Of a stretch of DNA of 64,000 nt, positions 1-9,144 are shown piece after piece. Source of the DNA: Coprobacillaceae bacterium UN01-12pH3A (lineage in GTDB: Bacteria > Bacillota_I > Bacilli_A > Erysipelotrichales > Coprobacillaceae); NCBI GenBank assembly GCA_027676805.1, contig JAQENU010000002.1:62001-126000 (forward strand), given 5' to 3'. The first letter of the stretch is position 1. Every line of letters starts with the position of its first letter. The notes beneath the pieces were generated by a model that was given only the letters and a program-made list of their open reading frames with translations, had not been told where the DNA came from and did not search any database. Position numbers and translations under genes: made by a program.

Positions 1-321
1 GAAGGCATCCATCACGATCATTCTTGCCTGATCAAATTTTCCATAATAACGGATTCGGCGTTCTAATCCGGCACCTAACGTACAGGCAATAAGAATACAT
101 TGAGAACAGTTTTCTAACAAACGATTCAACGCCGGATAATCCAAATTTAAATCAATCGCAGGAACAGACAGCGGCTGATGCGCTAATGTAAAGGTCTCAT
201 ACACCGCTTTAAATTCTGCGTATTTTTCCACTTCTTTCTTGCATTCCTCCATCATGGCTTCCATTTCCGGAGTAATCGTTTGTGTCATATAGCCTAAATA
301 TTTTAAAGCCTGTTCATTCAT
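1..321 (-). CDS. MetH activation-domain-like protein (partial)
   Basis: The first 107 codons of a gene that runs off the left edge. The protein begins MNEQALKYLGYMTQ and contains TLGAGLERRIRYYGK followed by DQARMIVMDAF. This resembles the stand-alone vitamin B12-dependent methionine synthase activation-domain proteins of Firmicutes, whose family role is reductive reactivation of cob(II)alamin on MetH. Its ATG overlaps the metF stop (ATGA), so the two are translationally coupled. That coupling supports a methionine-synthesis role. The C-terminal part and any SAM-binding residues lie outside the window, so the assignment rests on the N-terminal half and on context. Confidence 0.72.
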   Translation of the reverse strand, partial: MNEQALKYLGYMTQTITPEMEAMMEECKKEVEKYAEFKAVYETFTLAHQPLSVPAIDLNLDYPALNRLLENCSQCILIACTLGAGLERRIRYYGKFDQARMIVMDAF

Positions 322-1208
322 GGATTCATCCCTTTTAGAACTTCCGGAATTGCTTCAAAAATACTCTTGGCAATCCTTGGCTTGTTCATCGTATAAATAT
401 GAATGCCATCTACTCCGTTGGTGATGAGATCCAAAATCTGCATTGTCGCATACTGTACGCCGATTTCACGCATGGCTTTAGGGTTGTCACGGTAGCGTTC
501 GATCATTGTTGAAAGATCATAAGGAATATTGCAGCCGCATAGTTTCGCTGTATGAAGCAGTCCTTTGGCGTTTGTCACTGGCATAATTCCAGCCAAAACG
601 GGAACCTCAATACCTCTTTTACGAATTTCCTTTACTAAACGATAATAATAGTGATTATCAAAGAAGATCTGAGTAATCAGATATTTAGCTCCCGCCTCTA
701 CTTTTTTCACCAAATTTTCCAGATCACGTTCAAAACTGTCCGCTTCCTGATGCACTTCCGGATAGCATGCCCCGCTTAAACAAAACGCATCGCCAAACTC
801 CTCATAAATATACTGACTAAGATCACTCGCATACATAAAATCAGGTTGTTCTGCGCGTTTAAACTCCGGATCTGCGGGATAGTCTCCTCTTAAAGACAGA
901 ATATTTTCAATATGGTTATCTTGCAATTCTTTGCAGATTGTTTTGATTTCTTCCTTGGTGGAAGTGATGCAGCTTAAATGTGCCACTGCTTCAATATGAT
1001 ATTCATTTTTTATTTTAGAAGCAATCTCCACCGTTTTTCCTTTAGAGCTTCCTCCTGCTCCATAGGTGACTGAAATAAAATCGGGATTTAAATGGGACAA
1101 TTCATCAATCGTTCGATAAATGGAATCGATATTTCCATCCTGATTTTTAGGTGGGAAAATCTCAAATGAGATCGTTGCTTTCTTTTTTAATAGTTCATCT
1201 ATTTTCAT
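318..1208 (-). CDS. metF: methylenetetrahydrofolate reductase
   Basis: 296 aa, the usual length of bacterial MetF. It reduces 5,10-methylene-THF to 5-methyl-THF, the methyl donor for methionine synthase, in the cytosol. Visible family signatures are the N-terminal TISFEIFPPKN strand, the VTYGAGGSS segment, LSLRGDYP near residue 105 and the ITQIFFDN barrel strand, all of the FAD-dependent TIM-barrel fold. Start: ATG with AAAGGAA upstream. It lies 12 nt after a HAD phosphatase gene and overlaps the MetH-activation-like gene by 4 nt, forming one minus-strand transcription unit. Confidence 0.95.
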   Translation of the reverse strand: MKIDELLKKKATISFEIFPPKNQDGNIDSIYRTIDELSHLNPDFISVTYGAGGSSKGKTVEIASKIKNEYHIEAVAHLSCITSTKEEIKTICKELQDNHIENILSLRGDYPADPEFKRAEQPDFMYASDLSQYIYEEFGDAFCLSGACYPEVHQEADSFERDLENLVKKVEAGAKYLITQIFFDNHYYYRLVKEIRKRGIEVPVLAGIMPVTNAKGLLHTAKLCGCNIPYDLSTMIERYRDNPKAMREIGVQYATMQILDLITNGVDGIHIYTMNKPRIAKSIFEAIPEVLKGMNP

Positions 1209-1220
1209 ACAAATTCCTTT

Positions 1221-1985
1221 CTAATCTATCCAGCCAAAATGCTGACATGCATGCTCAATCCCATTTTCTTTATTGGATTTTGTAATGTATGTCGCAATTT
1301 CTTTCAATTCATCAATAGCATTGCCCATCGCAATCGACATCGGTGCTTGTTTAAACATGGTGTAGTCATTATGACCATCGCCAAATACAACGATATCTTC
1401 CTCATTTCCGCCAACCAGCTTAACAAGATCTACAATGCCATGATATTTGTCATCGGGTTCTACAATAATACCATCTGGACGATAACGCATATACCCCAAT
1501 GTTTTCAAATGCTTTAGCTGAGATTCTTCCTCCTGTGTCATCGTGATATAAACTTTATAGATTTCTTTCAGCTGATGAAAATCCATGTTTGGATCGACAA
1601 TGATCTCACACCAGCCACTATCTTCTTTAGGCGCTGTTTTGGTATAGTGGGCAGGCGTATCATCAATCACGACTTCTACATGGAAGCCACCTGCTAATGC
1701 CTCGTCAATAATCAATAAAGCCTTGTGTCGATCTAATGGGTGAATCCATTGTACTTTCCCATCGATGGTGATGCCATTTCCACCATCATGAACAAGATTG
1801 AGAATTCCTGTTTCTTTCGCAGCATCCATCGCCATCCAATGTGCTCGGCCGGTTGCAATCGCAACAAAATGACCATTTTCCTGAAGCTTCTTTAAAGCCC
1901 ATCGAGTCGAAGGCAGAATAACCCCGCCGGGATTGTCATTGGTTAAAGTACCATCAATATCAAAAAACATATATTTCTTTTTCAT
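1221..1985 (-). CDS. Cof-type HAD-IIB phosphatase
   Basis: About 254 aa from the chosen start. The protein opens with MKKKYMFFDIDGTLTND, the DxDGT nucleophile motif of HAD phosphatases. It has ATGRA (motif II) and near the C terminus VVFGDGHNDYTMF (motif IV), with a C2B cap between. Family members are cytosolic phosphatases of sugar phosphates, FMN or pyridoxal phosphate; the substrate cannot be told here. A longer ORF begins 42 nt upstream, but AAGGAGA sits 7 nt before the ATG at 1985, so that start is preferred. It is a close paralog of the HAD gene at 13344-14117 (shared MGNAIDELK and GIE-AC-HF C-terminal tail). It reads directly into metF. Confidence 0.9.
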   Translation of the reverse strand: MKKKYMFFDIDGTLTNDNPGGVILPSTRWALKKLQENGHFVAIATGRAHWMAMDAAKETGILNLVHDGGNGITIDGKVQWIHPLDRHKALLIIDEALAGGFHVEVVIDDTPAHYTKTAPKEDSGWCEIIVDPNMDFHQLKEIYKVYITMTQEEESQLKHLKTLGYMRYRPDGIIVEPDDKYHGIVDLVKLVGGNEEDIVVFGDGHNDYTMFKQAPMSIAMGNAIDELKEIATYITKSNKENGIEHACQHFGWID

Positions 1986-2085
1986 AAATTTCTCCTTATT
2001 ATTGAACCATATTTTTTTAGTCTTCACAATATTTATAATTATACCAAAAAAGTGTTATAAGTCATAGTTTTTTACTATAGCCAGC

Positions 2086-2108
2086 AAAAAAACACCTTAG
2101 AAGGTGTT
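2086..2108 (-). terminator. intrinsic terminator of the deacetylase gene
   Basis: AACACCTT / AAGGTGTT stem with a 2-nt loop at 2091-2108, followed on the minus strand by a run of seven T. The hairpin overlaps the stop codon of the polysaccharide deacetylase. Confidence 0.85.
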
Positions 2109-3510
2109 AGTTATAAATACGGTGATGTGCGGTTGGCGAAGTGTCTTCTAAAGCTTTAAAAACATAACCGCGATCTTGGTAATACTGAATAATCGATGGC
2201 AGTGCTTTAACGCTTTCCGTACTTCCTCTCCCATCATGCATCAGCATGACAATACGCGTGATACCATCCCCGCTTTCAACTGCCCGCGTGATCATATCCT
2301 GTGCCGTCAGTCCGGCATTGCCATCACCAATATCGGCATTCCAATCATAATAAATCATTCCATTGCGATTGGAGTAATCACTTAGTCGGGAAATAATGCC
2401 TTTATTGTAATGACTACTGACGGTGTTGCTGCTTCCTCCGGGAAAACGAAAGATGTTTGGACGATAACCAATCTGTGCTTCTACCACATCGGTGATTTTA
2501 TTTAAATCTTCAATATAGGCTTCATCACTTGAATAAATCTTATCATAGTCATGGCAATACGTATGCATACCGATTGCATGTCCCTGATCATGTGCCTCTT
2601 TAATATAGCTGTAATATTCCGGACACATCCCGGTAACAAAGAAAGTTGCTTTAGCGTTATAGCGTTTAAGAATCGATAAGATTTCCGGCGTATTAAAGCT
2701 AGGACCATCATCAATCGTTAAATACACAACTTTTTCCGCATCTTTGACTTTCGTAATTTCAATCTCACGGGTATAAACCGCCTCGTTTCCCTGACGATCC
2801 TTTGCCGTATAATAGATTTCATAGCTGCCAGGCACACTTTCTTTGACCTTGGTGAAATCCGCTGTAAACTCTGGGTCAGGATCTTGATTATCAATTGCTT
2901 TTACCCCTTCATAGTAATTGATGGGACTGCTGGCAGGTGCCGTAATTTTACTTAGTCCCTGCATGACCGGCGGTGTTCCATCCTTCTTTTCAATATGAAT
3001 CACAGTCTCTTGAGTTACCTGATTGTTCCACTCATCGGTCACGATAACTTTCACTGTGTAATCCCCTAATTCACTAAAATCATAGTCCTGATCAAATGTC
3101 ACTGTTGTTGCTGAATCATCATGAATACTTTCAATCAGCTCTTCTGGCAAAACCGATTCTCCCTGAATAAAAGTTGCTTCTTTCAGCACTACTTCCGGTA
3201 TTAAGCGATCCACAACGAAAACACGCAATACATCCTGCTTATCTTCAAACGTATATGTAAGTTCATATTCGCCTAATTGATCTGTCTGGACCTCGCCCGC
3301 AATCTTTACATCCTTATCTTGATATTTTTTTCTCAGATAACTTTTAGAATCAAAAGTTTCGTGTATACACAGTTCTGCTTTTGAGGTTGTGAGAAGCTTA
3401 TTCTTTTTTAATAAAAATATAGATGCGCCAGCTACTGCCGCTATACAAATAACAGCAATACTTCCAATCAATAGTGCCAGACGCATTTTTCTTATTTTTC
3501 TTTTAGCCAT
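2107..3510 (-). CDS. membrane-anchored polysaccharide deacetylase
   Basis: 467 aa from the internal ATG preceded by AGGTGG (a longer reading starts 18 nt upstream). A short basic N terminus and one membrane segment (about residues 10-33) place the rest outside the cell. Next come about 200 residues of tandem Ig-like beta-sandwich repeats (LGEYELTYTF, LGDYTVKVIVTDEWNN, PGSYEIYYTAKDRQGN). The C-terminal NodB domain shows TIDDGPS (metal Asp), the HTYCH metal histidine motif and FRFPGGSSN. Family members remove acetyl groups from peptidoglycan N-acetylglucosamine or similar glycans, often giving lysozyme resistance. It is transcribed alone and has its own terminator. Confidence 0.9.
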   Translation of the reverse strand: MAKRKIRKMRLALLIGSIAVICIAAVAGASIFLLKKNKLLTTSKAELCIHETFDSKSYLRKKYQDKDVKIAGEVQTDQLGEYELTYTFEDKQDVLRVFVVDRLIPEVVLKEATFIQGESVLPEELIESIHDDSATTVTFDQDYDFSELGDYTVKVIVTDEWNNQVTQETVIHIEKKDGTPPVMQGLSKITAPASSPINYYEGVKAIDNQDPDPEFTADFTKVKESVPGSYEIYYTAKDRQGNEAVYTREIEITKVKDAEKVVYLTIDDGPSFNTPEILSILKRYNAKATFFVTGMCPEYYSYIKEAHDQGHAIGMHTYCHDYDKIYSSDEAYIEDLNKITDVVEAQIGYRPNIFRFPGGSSNTVSSHYNKGIISRLSDYSNRNGMIYYDWNADIGDGNAGLTAQDMITRAVESGDGITRIVMLMHDGRGSTESVKALPSIIQYYQDRGYVFKALEDTSPTAHHRIYN

Positions 3511-3609
3511 TTTACCACCTATTATCATTCTATGCTTAGAACCTGTTGCACATTCATTGTCTTTTTTTCTTATTCTCTATATAATTATTTCTATACAGGA
3601 GGTTACAAC

Positions 3610-4071
3610 ATGTTGCAAATTGGAGATCAAATCCCATCTTTAGATTATCAGTTAGATAATGGAGACACTGGAAATCTACATGATTTACTGGGAAAGAAAT
3701 GCATATTATTCTTTTATCCAAAGGATTCTACACCGGGCTGTACGAAAGAAGCCTGCTCAATCAATGATCATTATCAGCTTTTGAAAGATCTTGGCTATAC
3801 TATTTTAGGCATTAGTCCGCAAAACGCCAAATCAAAAGCTAAATTTAAAGAAAAGAATCATTTAATGCTTGATTTTATCTGTGATGAGGATACTTCGATC
3901 GCTCAGGCATTTGGAGTTTGGCAAGAGAAAAAACTATACGGTAAAACGTATATGGGTGTGGTACGCACAACCTTTGTCGTAGATGAATCAGGAACAATTA
4001 CACATCTTTTCAACAAAGTCAAAGTGGCAACTCACGGACAAGACTTATATGAAACGCTAAAAGAGGGATAG
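3610..4071 (+). CDS. bcp: thioredoxin-dependent peroxiredoxin (Bcp/PrxQ)
   Basis: 153 aa from the ATG with AGGAGGTT just upstream; the longer upstream reading lacks a ribosome site. Peroxidatic Cys44 and resolving Cys49 are seen in TPGCTKEAC, the spacing typical of the atypical two-Cys PrxQ/Bcp group. A conserved FFYPKD strand precedes them and RTTFVVDE follows. The enzyme reduces hydrogen peroxide and alkyl hydroperoxides using thioredoxin in the cytosol. It is divergent from the deacetylase and convergent with a HAD phosphatase, with which it shares a terminator. Confidence 0.94.
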   Translation: MLQIGDQIPSLDYQLDNGDTGNLHDLLGKKCILFFYPKDSTPGCTKEACSINDHYQLLKDLGYTILGISPQNAKSKAKFKEKNHLMLDFICDEDTSIAQAFGVWQEKKLYGKTYMGVVRTTFVVDESGTITHLFNKVKVATHGQDLYETLKEG

Positions 4072-4085
4072 TGCTATCCCTCTTT
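4060..4085. terminator. bidirectional terminator
   Basis: A 12-bp perfect stem (AAAGAGGGATAG / CTATCCCTCTTT) with a 2-nt loop lies between convergent bcp and the HAD gene. It overlaps both stop codons and has A/T tracts on both sides. Confidence 0.85.
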
Positions 4086-4886
4086 TAATATGTGCTCATT
4101 AATAAATAAAGCAATTCCATCTTCATTATTGCTCGCTGTAATATAATCCGCAATCTCTTTAACGATCGGATTCCCATTTGCCATACAGACACCGACACCA
4201 CAGTCACGAATCATTTCCAAGTCATTTAATTCATCACCAAAAACACATACATTTTCAAGTGTAAACCCATGATTTTTAGCAATGCGTTCAATCCCAAAGC
4301 TTTTAGAAACATGCGGTTCTAAAAACTCAAATAACTCTTTTGTACTGCGTACTCCACGGTAACGCGGATCAGGATGCGCTAAGCAATACTTTTCTACTTC
4401 ATCAATCACGTCCGAGTCTCCCATTGCCAGCATCTTTGTTGCATTGGTACTGGTATAAGCAGATAAATCATTGACGCATAATTTCAATTTATTATTTTTA
4501 GCGATTCCATTAGATACTCTGTCATCACGAGTCACATGATATTCATAATCATCAAAAACACCAAAACTAATATCAAAATCTTTATAAGTATTCATAATAT
4601 CTTTTAGTATAGATCCATCTACTAAATGTGAACGCTCTTCTTTATCTAATGCATAATCAAAATATTGAGAACCATTAAATCCCATCAAAATATCCGTATA
4701 GGCTTCTACTCCCCAATCTCCTAATAACTGTTTAACGGCAATCGGAGAACGCCCAGTAGCAATTCCAAACAGGATGCCATGTTCTTTTAATTTACTGATG
4801 GCTTCTAATGTTGCCGGGGTAATCTTTCGATGGTCATCCAGTAAAGTTCCATCAATATCGCACAATATCATTTTAACGTCTTTCAT
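4074..4886 (-). CDS. Cof-type HAD-IIB phosphatase
   Basis: 270 aa. HAD motif I is MILCDIDGTLLDDH, motif II GIATGRS, and the C-terminal motif is VCVFGDELNDLEM with a Lys (SKSFGIERI) upstream. The C2B cap lies roughly at residues 85-185. It is a cytosolic phosphatase of uncertain sugar or cofactor phosphate substrate. It is more distant from the other two HAD proteins of this window (1221 and 13344) than those are from each other. GAGGTGG precedes the ATG. Monocistronic, ending in the shared terminator with bcp. Confidence 0.9.
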   Translation of the reverse strand: MKDVKMILCDIDGTLLDDHRKITPATLEAISKLKEHGILFGIATGRSPIAVKQLLGDWGVEAYTDILMGFNGSQYFDYALDKEERSHLVDGSILKDIMNTYKDFDISFGVFDDYEYHVTRDDRVSNGIAKNNKLKLCVNDLSAYTSTNATKMLAMGDSDVIDEVEKYCLAHPDPRYRGVRSTKELFEFLEPHVSKSFGIERIAKNHGFTLENVCVFGDELNDLEMIRDCGVGVCMANGNPIVKEIADYITASNNEDGIALFINEHILKEG

Positions 4887-4948
4887 ATTTCCACCTCGAT
4901 CTAATCGTAACAGACTTTTTTATAATTCCTGCTTAATTTCTGGAAATG

Positions 4949-4972
4949 AAAAAAGGTTCTGATAACGAACCT
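4949..4972 (-). terminator. terminator of the dap operon
   Basis: AGGTTC / GAACCT stem at 4954-4972 with a 7-nt loop, followed on the minus strand by six T. It overlaps the stop of the last dap gene. Confidence 0.8.
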
Positions 4973-6092
4973 ATAATTCAATATTTTGAATAAGGGCAAT
5001 ATATGTTTCTAACCCTCTCATCAGATATTTTTCATCAAAATTAAATGTCTCTGTATGAAGTCCGCTGTGCTGCATAGGTGTCCCAACACCGACATAGAAA
5101 AATATTCCCGGGACTTTAGTCTGATAGAAAGAGAAATCTTCTGCTAACATTAGCGGATCTTTCAATTCGATATCGCCATCTTGAAAGGCAATTGCTTTAA
5201 ATTGCTGATAAAGAGATGGATCATTAAGCACCGGCGGATACATCGGATTACAGACACATTCGATCTGACAGCCGTAAATACTTTCCATTGAGGCATTGAT
5301 CTTTTTTATCTGTGAACTGATTTCTTTAAAAACATCATCACTGTAGGTACGTACTGTACCATGCATCGTTGTTTTGTTGGCAACAATATTATTAGCGCTT
5401 CCGCCTTCGATCATGCCAATATGGAGAAGTCCCTGCTCCAAAGGGGAGATCGATGTCACTTTAATACTTTTATATAAACCAATCAGCTGACTGGCAATCA
5501 TGATCGTATCAATACCTTGATGATACAAGCCTGCATGAGAGCTCTGACCGCGGATAGTCACGTGCAGCTCCCCGCATTCTGCCATTAACGGTCCTGAGCG
5601 GCAGGCAAGTTTCCCAGCCGGAATATCCGGCATTAAATGCAAGCCAAAGATCCCTTTCACATGATACTTTTCTAAAAGACCTTCTTTTACCAAAAGTCCA
5701 GCCCCGCCGGGAGATTCCTCAGCCGGCTGAAAGATCAGCAGTACATTATAGCGTAATTCATTCTTGTGCTCCTTCAGCCACTCAGCAAATCCCAGCAATG
5801 TCGCCATATGCCCGTCATGACCGCAGGCATGCATACAATCCGGATGCTCGGATTTAAAAGAAATCGTATTCTTTTCCACAATATTCAAAGCATCAATATC
5901 ACTGCGAAAAGCCATTGTTTCAGACTGATGAGCATCAATATAAACCAATGTTCCGGTATCCAAAACTGATTCATAAGCATACCCCATCAAAGTTAACTGC
6001 TGACGTAAATACTGGGCAGTTTTATACTCTTTCAGCCCAATCTCAGGAATGCGATGTAACTGCCGACGCCAATGCTTGATCCGTTCCTCCAT
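4971..6092 (-). CDS. dapL: N-acetyldiaminopimelate deacetylase (M20D amidohydrolase)
   Basis: 373 aa, M20D metallopeptidase fold. Metal-binding and catalytic signatures include MHACGHDGHMA near residue 95, FQPAEESPGGA around 130, GLHLMPD, and a C-terminal AEDFSFY. By sequence alone this could be a hippurate hydrolase or another amidohydrolase. It directly follows the tetrahydrodipicolinate N-acetyltransferase and dapF, the same grouping as Bacillus dapH-dapL (ykuQ-ykuR). The inferred job is therefore removal of acetate from N-acetyl-LL-diaminopimelate. AGAGGA precedes the ATG; 16 nt separate it from dapH. Confidence 0.85.
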   Translation of the reverse strand: MEERIKHWRRQLHRIPEIGLKEYKTAQYLRQQLTLMGYAYESVLDTGTLVYIDAHQSETMAFRSDIDALNIVEKNTISFKSEHPDCMHACGHDGHMATLLGFAEWLKEHKNELRYNVLLIFQPAEESPGGAGLLVKEGLLEKYHVKGIFGLHLMPDIPAGKLACRSGPLMAECGELHVTIRGQSSHAGLYHQGIDTIMIASQLIGLYKSIKVTSISPLEQGLLHIGMIEGGSANNIVANKTTMHGTVRTYSDDVFKEISSQIKKINASMESIYGCQIECVCNPMYPPVLNDPSLYQQFKAIAFQDGDIELKDPLMLAEDFSFYQTKVPGIFFYVGVGTPMQHSGLHTETFNFDEKYLMRGLETYIALIQNIEL

Positions 6093-6108
6093 TTTGTTTA
6101 TCCTCTTT

Positions 6109-6816
6109 CTATAGTTGTCTTAAATCATCTAACAGCTGGGTTTTACTCAAAGTTTTCTCATCTTTATGAGCTTTGATGATCTTTGCCGGATTGCCAGCTA
6201 CCACTGCTCCGCTGGGAACGTCATTTAGTACGATGGATCCCGCTCCGACAATAGCGCCCTTGCCAATATGTACGCCTTCCACAACAACCGCATTTGCACC
6301 AATCATTACATCATCCTCAATAATGACCGGCATTGCACTAGGCGGTTCAATAACGCCTGCCAGCACCGTTCCGGCACCAATATGACAGTGTTTCCCGACT
6401 TCCACACGTCCGCCTAAAACAGCTCCCATGTCAATCATCGTATTATCACCGATCTTACAACCAATATTAATGATCGCGCCCATCATAATCACGGCTTGAT
6501 CGCCAATGACTACATGATCACGAATAATTGCTCCCGGTTCAATTCGAGCATTGATTGAAGTCATATCTAATAGGGCAACCGCACTATTACGACGGTCACA
6601 TTCCATATAAGAATCCGTGATTTTATCCTTGTTTGCCTGCAAATAAGCACTGACATCTTCCTGATCTCCAATCAGCAAGCAGCTCTCGTCATTTCCAAAT
6701 ATTTTCAGACGTGAATCTTTTGGTAAATGGGTTCCGTTAATATACACTTTGATCGGTGTTTTTTTCTTTGCTTCCTTAATATACTGAATAATTTGTTCTG
6801 CATTGTTATAGTCCAT
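6109..6816 (-). CDS. dapH: tetrahydrodipicolinate N-acetyltransferase
   Basis: 235 aa from the ATG with AGGAGG 6 nt upstream; an in-frame extension to 6852 runs into dapF and lacks a ribosome site. An N-terminal DapH domain (about residues 1-80) is followed by a left-handed beta helix of hexapeptide repeats ([42 protein letters not shown]). It acetylates tetrahydrodipicolinate with acetyl-CoA in the acetyl branch of lysine/DAP synthesis. The dapF stop lies inside its ribosome site, so the two are likely coupled. Confidence 0.94.
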   Translation of the reverse strand: MDYNNAEQIIQYIKEAKKKTPIKVYINGTHLPKDSRLKIFGNDESCLLIGDQEDVSAYLQANKDKITDSYMECDRRNSAVALLDMTSINARIEPGAIIRDHVVIGDQAVIMMGAIINIGCKIGDNTMIDMGAVLGGRVEVGKHCHIGAGTVLAGVIEPPSAMPVIIEDDVMIGANAVVVEGVHIGKGAIVGAGSIVLNDVPSGAVVAGNPAKIIKAHKDEKTLSKTQLLDDLRQL

Positions 6817-6826
6817 CTTTTTCCTC

Positions 6827-7654
6827 CTAATCAATTTCTCCATGATAAACACTTACCGCCGGACCGCTCATATAAACATGATTGTCATTTGCCCATTCAA
6901 TATCCAAATCACCGCCTAACAGCTGTACCGTTATTTTTCTTTTGCGGTTGGATAAAAGCATCGCTGCCACGGCAGAAGCACAAGCTCCGGTTCCACATGC
7001 CTGTGTTTCTTTTGAGCCTCTTTCCCAGACTCTCATTTTAATCGTTTCTTCATCTATTATTTCAACAAATTCAGTATTCACGGATTCCGGGAAATAGCGG
7101 CTATGTTCAAAGTATGGCCCGATTTTGTCTAAATCCATACCCATAACATCGTTTACGAAGATAACACAATGGGGATTCCCCATTGAAAGACATGTGACTT
7201 GGTAAGTAATGTGATGAATCGTAAGCGGTGCATCGATCATCTGTGAACATTCTAAGGCAACCGGAATCTTAGAACATTCAAAGATGGGTTCTCCCATATC
7301 TACTTTAGCGGACAGCACTTCTCCATTCACAATGTCAAGATAGACAATCTTGTTGCCACCCAAGGTTTCGACTGTGATTTGATCTTTGTTTGTCAAGCCA
7401 TGATCGTAAACAAACTTAGCGAAACAGCGAATGCCATTGCCGCACATTTTGCCTTCACTTCCATCTTTATTAAACATTCGCATCTTAAAATCACAATGCT
7501 CTGAAGCTAAAATTACGATCATGCCATCCGACCCTACTCCAGTATGCCGATCACTGATTTTTTGAATGTATTCCCTGTCATAGCGAACATCCTCGCTCAT
7601 CCCGTTTACATAGATATAATCATTGCCGATTCCATGCATTTTCGTAAACTTCAC
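6827..7654 (-). CDS. dapF: diaminopimelate epimerase
   Basis: 275 aa, GTG start with a GGAGG site. The two catalytic cysteines appear as CGNGIRCFA (Cys71) and [10 protein letters not shown] (Cys220), in the mirrored halves of the fold. The N-terminal MHGIGNDY motif is also present. It interconverts LL- and meso-DAP, supplying both lysine and the peptidoglycan cross-linker. First gene of the dapF-dapH-dapL operon, with a good sigma-A promoter upstream. No lysine riboswitch fits in the short leader. Confidence 0.95.
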   Translation of the reverse strand: MKFTKMHGIGNDYIYVNGMSEDVRYDREYIQKISDRHTGVGSDGMIVILASEHCDFKMRMFNKDGSEGKMCGNGIRCFAKFVYDHGLTNKDQITVETLGGNKIVYLDIVNGEVLSAKVDMGEPIFECSKIPVALECSQMIDAPLTIHHITYQVTCLSMGNPHCVIFVNDVMGMDLDKIGPYFEHSRYFPESVNTEFVEIIDEETIKMRVWERGSKETQACGTGACASAVAAMLLSNRKRKITVQLLGGDLDIEWANDNHVYMSGPAVSVYHGEID

Positions 7655-7698
7655 AGTCTTTTCCTCCGATTAACACAAATTGTTTTTTTCTTTGTGTT

Positions 7699-7726
7699 AT
7701 TATATTATATTTGTTGCAAAAATCAA
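7699..7726 (-). promoter_or_regulatory. promoter of the dap operon
   Basis: On the minus strand TTGATT (7726-7721), a 16-nt spacer and TATAAT (7704-7699), about 45 nt before dapF. Confidence 0.6.
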
Positions 7727-7754
7727 ATATAAAGAATTATTTTTTTATGTTCTA

Positions 7755-7763
7755 TGCTATAAT
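7755..7763 (+). promoter_or_regulatory. extended -10 promoter of apeB
   Basis: TGCTATAAT (TGN plus a perfect -10) about 25 nt before the apeB start. There is no good -35, as is typical of extended -10 promoters. Confidence 0.55.
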
Positions 7764-7788
7764 AGGGAACATATAAGGAGGATAAAGA

Positions 7789-9105
7789 ATGTATAAAGAA
7801 ATATCGAGAGAATTAATCTCTTTTATTAACGATTCACCCACTTCATTTCACGCTAATGATACCGTGAAAAAACTACTTAATCAAGCCGGATTTACAGAGC
7901 TGTCAGAAAGCCATTCATGGGAATTAAAACCCGGTGGAAAATATTATGTTTCTAAAAACACAAGCGCACTGATTGCCTTTGCTGTAGGGACTCAGTTGGA
8001 TCAATATAGTTTCAATATAAGTGCTGCACACTGCGATACTCCAACCTTTAAAATTAAGCCGGTATCACGTATTGTCAGTGACAATCGTTATCATAAATTA
8101 AATGTTGAAATGTATGGCGGTGCTTTATGTGCTCCATGGTTTGACCGTCCACTATCAGTTGCCGGAAGAGCTATTATTAAAAATAATGATCGTTTTGAAA
8201 CAAAATTAGTCAATATCGATAAAGACCTGCTGATTATTCCTAATCTCGCTATTCATTTAGACCGTGAAGCCAACAACGGAAAAAAATATAATACGCAGAT
8301 TGATATGCTGCCTTTAGCCGGAAGCACGGCGTTAGATGAAAAAGCATTTGAGACATTGATTGCGGAAAGCTTAAAGGTAGCACCTGACACTATCTACTCA
8401 TCTGATCTTTATCTTTATCCACGTATTTCAGGAACAATGATCGGATTAGAAGAAGAATTTATCGGATCTCCTCGTTTAGATGACTTGCAATGCGTATTTG
8501 CCACATTAAAAGGCTTTTTAGAAGGAAAAGCAGATCAATCAATCAATGTATTCTATATGGCAGATAACGAAGAAGTAGGAAGCTCTACTAAACAAGGAGC
8601 TGCTTCAACGTTCTTAATCGATACATTATCACGTATTAATCATAGTTTAGGCGGAAATGATGAACGTCTTCATTGTGCCTTAGCTTCTTCTATGATTGTA
8701 TCCGCTGATAATGCCCATGCAGTACATCCGAATCATCAGGATCTTTCCGATCCTCATAACCGTGTTTATATGAATGATGGTGTGGTTATTAAATACAGCG
8801 CCCGTCAGTCTTATACGACAGATGCGTTATCTGCGGCATTATTTATTGAATGCTGTAAAAAGGCAGATGTCCCTTACCAGCACTATACAAACCGCTCTGA
8901 TTTAATGGGTGGCGGAACTTTAGGGGCAATCAGTTCTCATCAGGTCAGCATCGCATCTATTGATATTGGTTTAGCTCAGCTAGCTATGCATTCAAGCTTT
9001 GAGCTTGCCGGTGCAAAAGATACCGCCTATATGATTGAAGCTATGAAGGTCTTCTTCTCAACTCATTTAGAGGCAGCAGAGACTGGTGTCATCATCGCTA
9101 AATAA
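7789..9105 (+). CDS. apeB: M18 family aminopeptidase
   Basis: 438 aa, the normal length of bacterial M18 enzymes. Zinc ligands and signatures are visible: ISAAHCDTPTFKIKP near residue 80, GSPRLDDL around 225, MADNEEVGS around 260, SADNAHAVHPN around 305 and the C-terminal LAMHSSFELAG. It trims N-terminal residues from peptides in the cytosol. AAGGAGG lies 8 nt before the ATG. It is divergent from the dap operon and ends at a hairpin shared with the convergent flavoprotein gene. Confidence 0.94.
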   Translation: MYKEISRELISFINDSPTSFHANDTVKKLLNQAGFTELSESHSWELKPGGKYYVSKNTSALIAFAVGTQLDQYSFNISAAHCDTPTFKIKPVSRIVSDNRYHKLNVEMYGGALCAPWFDRPLSVAGRAIIKNNDRFETKLVNIDKDLLIIPNLAIHLDREANNGKKYNTQIDMLPLAGSTALDEKAFETLIAESLKVAPDTIYSSDLYLYPRISGTMIGLEEEFIGSPRLDDLQCVFATLKGFLEGKADQSINVFYMADNEEVGSSTKQGAASTFLIDTLSRINHSLGGNDERLHCALASSMIVSADNAHAVHPNHQDLSDPHNRVYMNDGVVIKYSARQSYTTDALSAALFIECCKKADVPYQHYTNRSDLMGGGTLGAISSHQVSIASIDIGLAQLAMHSSFELAGAKDTAYMIEAMKVFFSTHLEAAETGVIIAK

Positions 9106-9114
9106 AAATTATTT

Positions 9115-9144
9115 GTATCATCTCTAGTGGGATGATACTTTTTT
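9115..9144. terminator. bidirectional terminator after apeB
   Basis: GTATCATC / GATGATAC stem (9115-9122, 9131-9138) with T6 on the plus side and an AT-rich tract on the other. It overlaps the end of the convergent flavoprotein gene. Confidence 0.75.
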